From: Spirochaetaceae bacterium
GTDB lineage: Bacteria; Spirochaetota; Spirochaetia; DSM-27196; PWMO01
Length of the DNA: 7,892 bases
Reading direction: 5' to 3'
Assembly: GCA_003558175.1 (NCBI GenBank)
Contig: PWMO01000059.1
Span: 1 to 7,892, forward strand
Below the pieces are notes generated by a model that saw nothing but the letters and a program-made list of their open reading frames with translations, was not told the origin of the DNA and did not search any database. Below, piece after piece: positions 5,930-7,892 of the stretch; the first letter of the stretch is position 1, and each line of letters starts with the position of its first letter. Both the position numbers and the translations under genes were made by a program.

Positions 5930-6619
5930 ATGCAGCCGAGAGAAACGATGCCCGAACGAATAACAGCGAGAAGGACAACAGGTTTTCATGTCGCGACTCT
6001 CGTGCTGGTACTGCTCGCGCTCGCTCCCCTTCGCGCTGTGGCGCATCCCCACGTGTTTATCGACGCGCGGGTGACATTTGAGTTCGATCGGGACGGGCTT
6101 GAGGGGTTCTGGGCCGAATGGGCGTTTGACGAGCTGTTCACCTCCATGATTGTGCTCGACTTCGGAGCACCACGGCAGGGGCCGTTCTCCGATTCGGTCG
6201 TGCGGTCGATCTGCGAGGGTGCTTTCTCGAACCTTCAGTTCTACGACTATTTCACCTATGTCTTTGTTGACGGAACGCGGTATCCAACCGAGACGGTCGA
6301 GCGATTCAGTGCACTTATGCGCGATCACCGCATCGTCTATCGGTTCTTTGTTCCGTTTCGTCTCCCGCTGGAGGAGGCCGAGAAGCTGGTGCGCGTGCGG
6401 ATGTACGACGAAACCTTTTTCACCGACATCGCCTTCGATGACGACGATCCGGTTTCGGTTGACAGCGACGTGCCGCTGGAGGCGCGCCACCGAATTGTTC
6501 GGAACGAAAACGTCACCATCGAGTACGACAACCGCAACCAGAGCGTCAGCCGAACCGGTGCGATCTACACCGGGGTCACCCACCCGTACGAGATCGAGCT
6601 ACGGTATCGGCGTCGATGA
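5930..6619 (+). CDS. DUF1007-family exported protein, likely partner of the NicO permease
   Basis: A 229-residue exported protein of the DUF1007 family (COG3683, described as the periplasmic component of an uncharacterised transport system). Residues ~21-38 form the hydrophobic core of a signal peptide ending AVA, and the mature protein would begin His39-Pro40-His41-Val-Phe-Ile-Asp, the family hallmark. The conserved block WAEWAFDELFTSMIVLDF follows at ~63-80, and the rest is beta-rich and acidic (AFDDDDPVSVDSD). DUF1007 genes are commonly adjacent to NicO permease genes, so a role in binding or delivering Ni, Co or Zn on the outer face of the membrane is a reasonable inference, not shown. 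ATG 5930 is chosen because AGGA (5919-5922) lies 7 bases upstream; 5912 lacks such a site and 5948 has only a weak one. The last 21 bases overlap the convergent Nudix gene. Confidence 0.87.
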   Translation: MQPRETMPERITARRTTGFHVATLVLVLLALAPLRAVAHPHVFIDARVTFEFDRDGLEGFWAEWAFDELFTSMIVLDFGAPRQGPFSDSVVRSICEGAFSNLQFYDYFTYVFVDGTRYPTETVERFSALMRDHRIVYRFFVPFRLPLEEAEKLVRVRMYDETFFTDIAFDDDDPVSVDSDVPLEARHRIVRNENVTIEYDNRNQSVSRTGAIYTGVTHPYEIELRYRRR

Positions 6620-7141
6620 TCCGCGCCGTTCGTGTGCGGCGCGAATGACTTCTACCGTCTTGCTCCACAAGCCGAGGTTCTCAAGCTCTGATAGCGGAAC
6701 CCACTCGGCATGCTGTGCGTCATCCGCGGCGTACGGTTCTCCTGAGCGCCACCGGGCCCAGAAGTCTATCAATGTGTAATGGTACCGCGGCACCCCTTCG
6801 TCGTCGCGGATAATTGCGTCAATCACTTCAAGAAAGTGCGGCTCGATGATCTCGACCCCTGTCTCTTCACGCACTTCCCGGACGGCAGTCTCTCTGACGG
6901 TCTCTCCTACGTGTTGTGCGCCGCCCGGCAGACTCCACTCGCCGGCCCGCGGCGGGTTGCCGCGCCGGATGAGCAACACGCTCTCGCCGTGCAGGACCAC
7001 AACGCCGACCCCGACAAACGGACGCCGCGGATACTCGCGCGGGTCGGCGGCCGCCCGGCCGTCCGGCGGTGGAACTGGCTGTGGTGTATCTGTCTGTGGT
7101 GCATCGGCATGGCGCGACCGGTCTTGCATCGGCTGTTGCAT
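6599..7141 (-). CDS. Nudix hydrolase, ADP-ribose pyrophosphatase-like (COG1051 type)
   Basis: A 180-residue cytoplasmic Nudix hydrolase that would cleave a nucleoside diphosphate linked to another group. The Nudix box is complete at residues 74-96: Gly74, five residues, Glu80, seven residues, Arg88-Glu89-Val90, Glu92-Glu93, Gly95-Val96. It is preceded by LLIRRGNPPRAGEWSLPGG, typical of the COG1051 group that includes ADP-ribose pyrophosphatases. A C-terminal HAEWVPLSEL segment also fits. The first ~40 residues are Pro/Asp/Gln-rich and look disordered (PQTDTPQPVPPPDGR). The start at 7141 is set by a full AGGAGG (7157-7152) 10 bases upstream; ATG 7129 is an alternative, and a TTG at 7240 would extend through the promoter and direct repeats. 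The exact substrate is not determined by the box. The stop lies inside the convergent DUF1007 gene. Confidence 0.9.
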   Translation of the reverse strand: MQQPMQDRSRHADAPQTDTPQPVPPPDGRAAADPREYPRRPFVGVGVVVLHGESVLLIRRGNPPRAGEWSLPGGAQHVGETVRETAVREVREETGVEIIEPHFLEVIDAIIRDDEGVPRYHYTLIDFWARWRSGEPYAADDAQHAEWVPLSELENLGLWSKTVEVIRAAHERRGSSTPIP

Positions 7142-7165
7142 TGATGCGGTTCCTCCTGCGTAGTG

Positions 7166-7194
7166 ATGATACGCAACTGTCTGTTGCGCTGCAA
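7166..7194 (-). promoter_or_regulatory. Predicted sigma70 promoter of the Nudix gene
   Basis: On the minus strand, TTGCAG (7194-7189) and TATCAT (7171-7166) are 17 bases apart; the -10 box matches 5/6. The transcript would start near 7159, just before the AGGAGG ribosome binding site, giving a leader of ~18 bases. The -35 box lies inside one copy of the direct repeat at 7187-7214. Confidence 0.5.
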
Positions 7195-7214
7195 TGGAAC
7201 GTCCGCTGCAATGG
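7187..7214. repeat. Tandem 11-bp direct repeat at the Nudix promoter
   Basis: CGCTGCAATGG occurs at 7187-7197 and 7204-7214, with centres 17 bases apart. The match is exact over 11 bases and includes the -35 box of the predicted Nudix promoter in the proximal copy. Two same-strand sites at about 1.6 helical turns in front of a gene suggest a regulator binding site pair. No regulator gene is visible in the window. Confidence 0.5.
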
Positions 7215-7242
7215 GACGCGTCGCGATTCTGCCGCAACAACC

Positions 7243-7892
7243 TCAGAGCGCCGCGAGCAGATCATTCGCCAGCTTGCAGACCACGGTGTACGCCGGGTCA
7301 TAGACGTTGCCGACGTCGTACTCGATGCACTGGCCCATCAGGAGCGCCGCAGCTACCCGGTCCAGTCCATACTCCTGCTGCAGGCGGCGTTGCATTTCGG
7401 TAGTGGCGTGCTGAAGCGCCTGGTCGAGCGGTCGCGCGTTGCCTACGGTGAAGGTATGGTCACGACTCTCACCGGCCGGCCAGCGGAGACCGGCGTTCTT
7501 GCGCACGCGGACGGTGAACTGCACGTCGGCCGAAATCTCAACACCGGTGCCGCCGATCTCTCCGTCCCCCTGGCGCGCGTGACAGTCACCGAGGTGAAAG
7601 AGCGCTCCCGGTACAAACACCGGCAGCAGTGCGCTGACCCCGACACCAAATCCGCGGTAATCCATGTTGCCGCCGTGACGGCCGGAGGTAGCGGTTGCGA
7701 TCGCCTGGCCCAGCTCTGGGGCCACTCCGAAGCAGCCCAGCATCGGCTCGAGCGGCAGGCTGATGCCTCCGAGGCGTGTGGCGGCAGGGTCTACCAGCGT
7801 TACGGTTCCGGCCTCGCTGTCAACGCGCCAGCTTGCGAGCTGATCGGAATCGGTTTCAGCGGATCGGCGCAGCGTGTCGGAGTCGGGATCCA
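7243..7892 (-). CDS. Acetamidase/formamidase family amidohydrolase, N terminus outside the window
   Basis: The C-terminal ~215 residues of an FmdA/AmdA-family enzyme, which hydrolyses formamide, acetamide or related short amides to ammonia plus the acid. The frame is open to the window edge with no stop; usual bacterial members are ~300 residues, so about a third is missing. Family motifs are clear: MLGCFGVAPE, then SGRHGGNMDYRGFGVG, LLPVFVPGALFHLGDCHARQ and GDGEIGGTGVEI. The Gly-His-Asp-rich set is where the family places its metal-binding active site. The C terminus (YDPAYTVVCKLANDLLAAL) also fits, with no sign of damage. It lies 101 bases upstream of the Nudix gene on the same strand; that gap holds a separate promoter, so the genes are probably not a tight operon. 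Whether formamide or acetamide is the substrate cannot be decided here. Confidence 0.9.
   Translation of the reverse strand, partial: DPDSDTLRRSAETDSDQLASWRVDSEAGTVTLVDPAATRLGGISLPLEPMLGCFGVAPELGQAIATATSGRHGGNMDYRGFGVGVSALLPVFVPGALFHLGDCHARQGDGEIGGTGVEISADVQFTVRVRKNAGLRWPAGESRDHTFTVGNARPLDQALQHATTEMQRRLQQEYGLDRVAAALLMGQCIEYDVGNVYDPAYTVVCKLANDLLAAL

Noticed and set aside
5909..6583. Minus-strand open frame opposite the DUF1007 gene
   Set aside because: The composition is that of a reverse-complement shadow, and the plus-strand DUF1007 assignment is clear.
7142..7240. TTG-initiated N-terminal extension of the Nudix gene
   Set aside because: It would translate through the predicted promoter and direct repeats; AGGAGG before ATG 7141 is far better support.

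Overview
This is a GC-rich bacterial stretch that reads mostly as ordinary chromosome. It holds eight largely intact or window-truncated genes and one decayed gene, with short intergenic gaps. There is no rRNA, tRNA, CRISPR array, insertion sequence or phage signature. Several products carry Sec-type signal peptides (a secreted phosphatase-superfamily protein, a NicO-family metal permease, a DUF1007 protein), which suits a Gram-negative-type bacterium. The taxon cannot be fixed from the sequence. The small 132-residue protein reminds me of conserved hypothetical proteins of spirochaetes, but that is memory-based and weak.

Layout. Positions 1-1650 (+): the 3' part of an unrecognised coiled-coil protein, then a secreted endonuclease/exonuclease/phosphatase-fold protein 34 bases downstream, probably one operon. 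Positions 1711-3480 (+): an SLC13/DASS-type permease with two central TrkA-C (RCK_C) domains, preceded by a promoter that points to a leaderless mRNA. Positions 3499-3717 (+): a remnant of a calcium/sodium antiporter in which the first and last segments are joined and an in-frame stop interrupts the C-terminal motif. Positions 3753-4151 (-): a conserved-looking small protein of unknown function. Positions 4208-5251 (-): a NicO/RcnA-like nickel/cobalt permease with a histidine-rich loop. Positions 5351-5842 (+): a PaaI-like hotdog thioesterase. Positions 5930-6619 (+): a DUF1007 periplasmic protein whose predicted mature N terminus is His-Pro-His. Positions 6599-7141 (-): a Nudix hydrolase. Positions 7243-7892 (-): the C-terminal part of an acetamidase/formamidase that continues beyond the window.

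How the genes may work together. The clearest functional link is NicO permease plus DUF1007 protein, families that commonly occur side by side and probably form a transition-metal export or handling system. Here they are divergent and separated by a thioesterase. A 13-bp odd-length palindrome lies in the predicted NicO promoter and could be a metal-regulator operator. The remaining genes look like independent housekeeping or accessory metabolism. No stretch longer than about 300 bases lacks a gene or gene remnant. I do not see a convincing new multi-gene system. The observations most worth following are the DUF1007 N-terminal histidine with the NicO operator, the collapsed antiporter, the two leaderless-type promoters, and the unassigned 132-residue protein.
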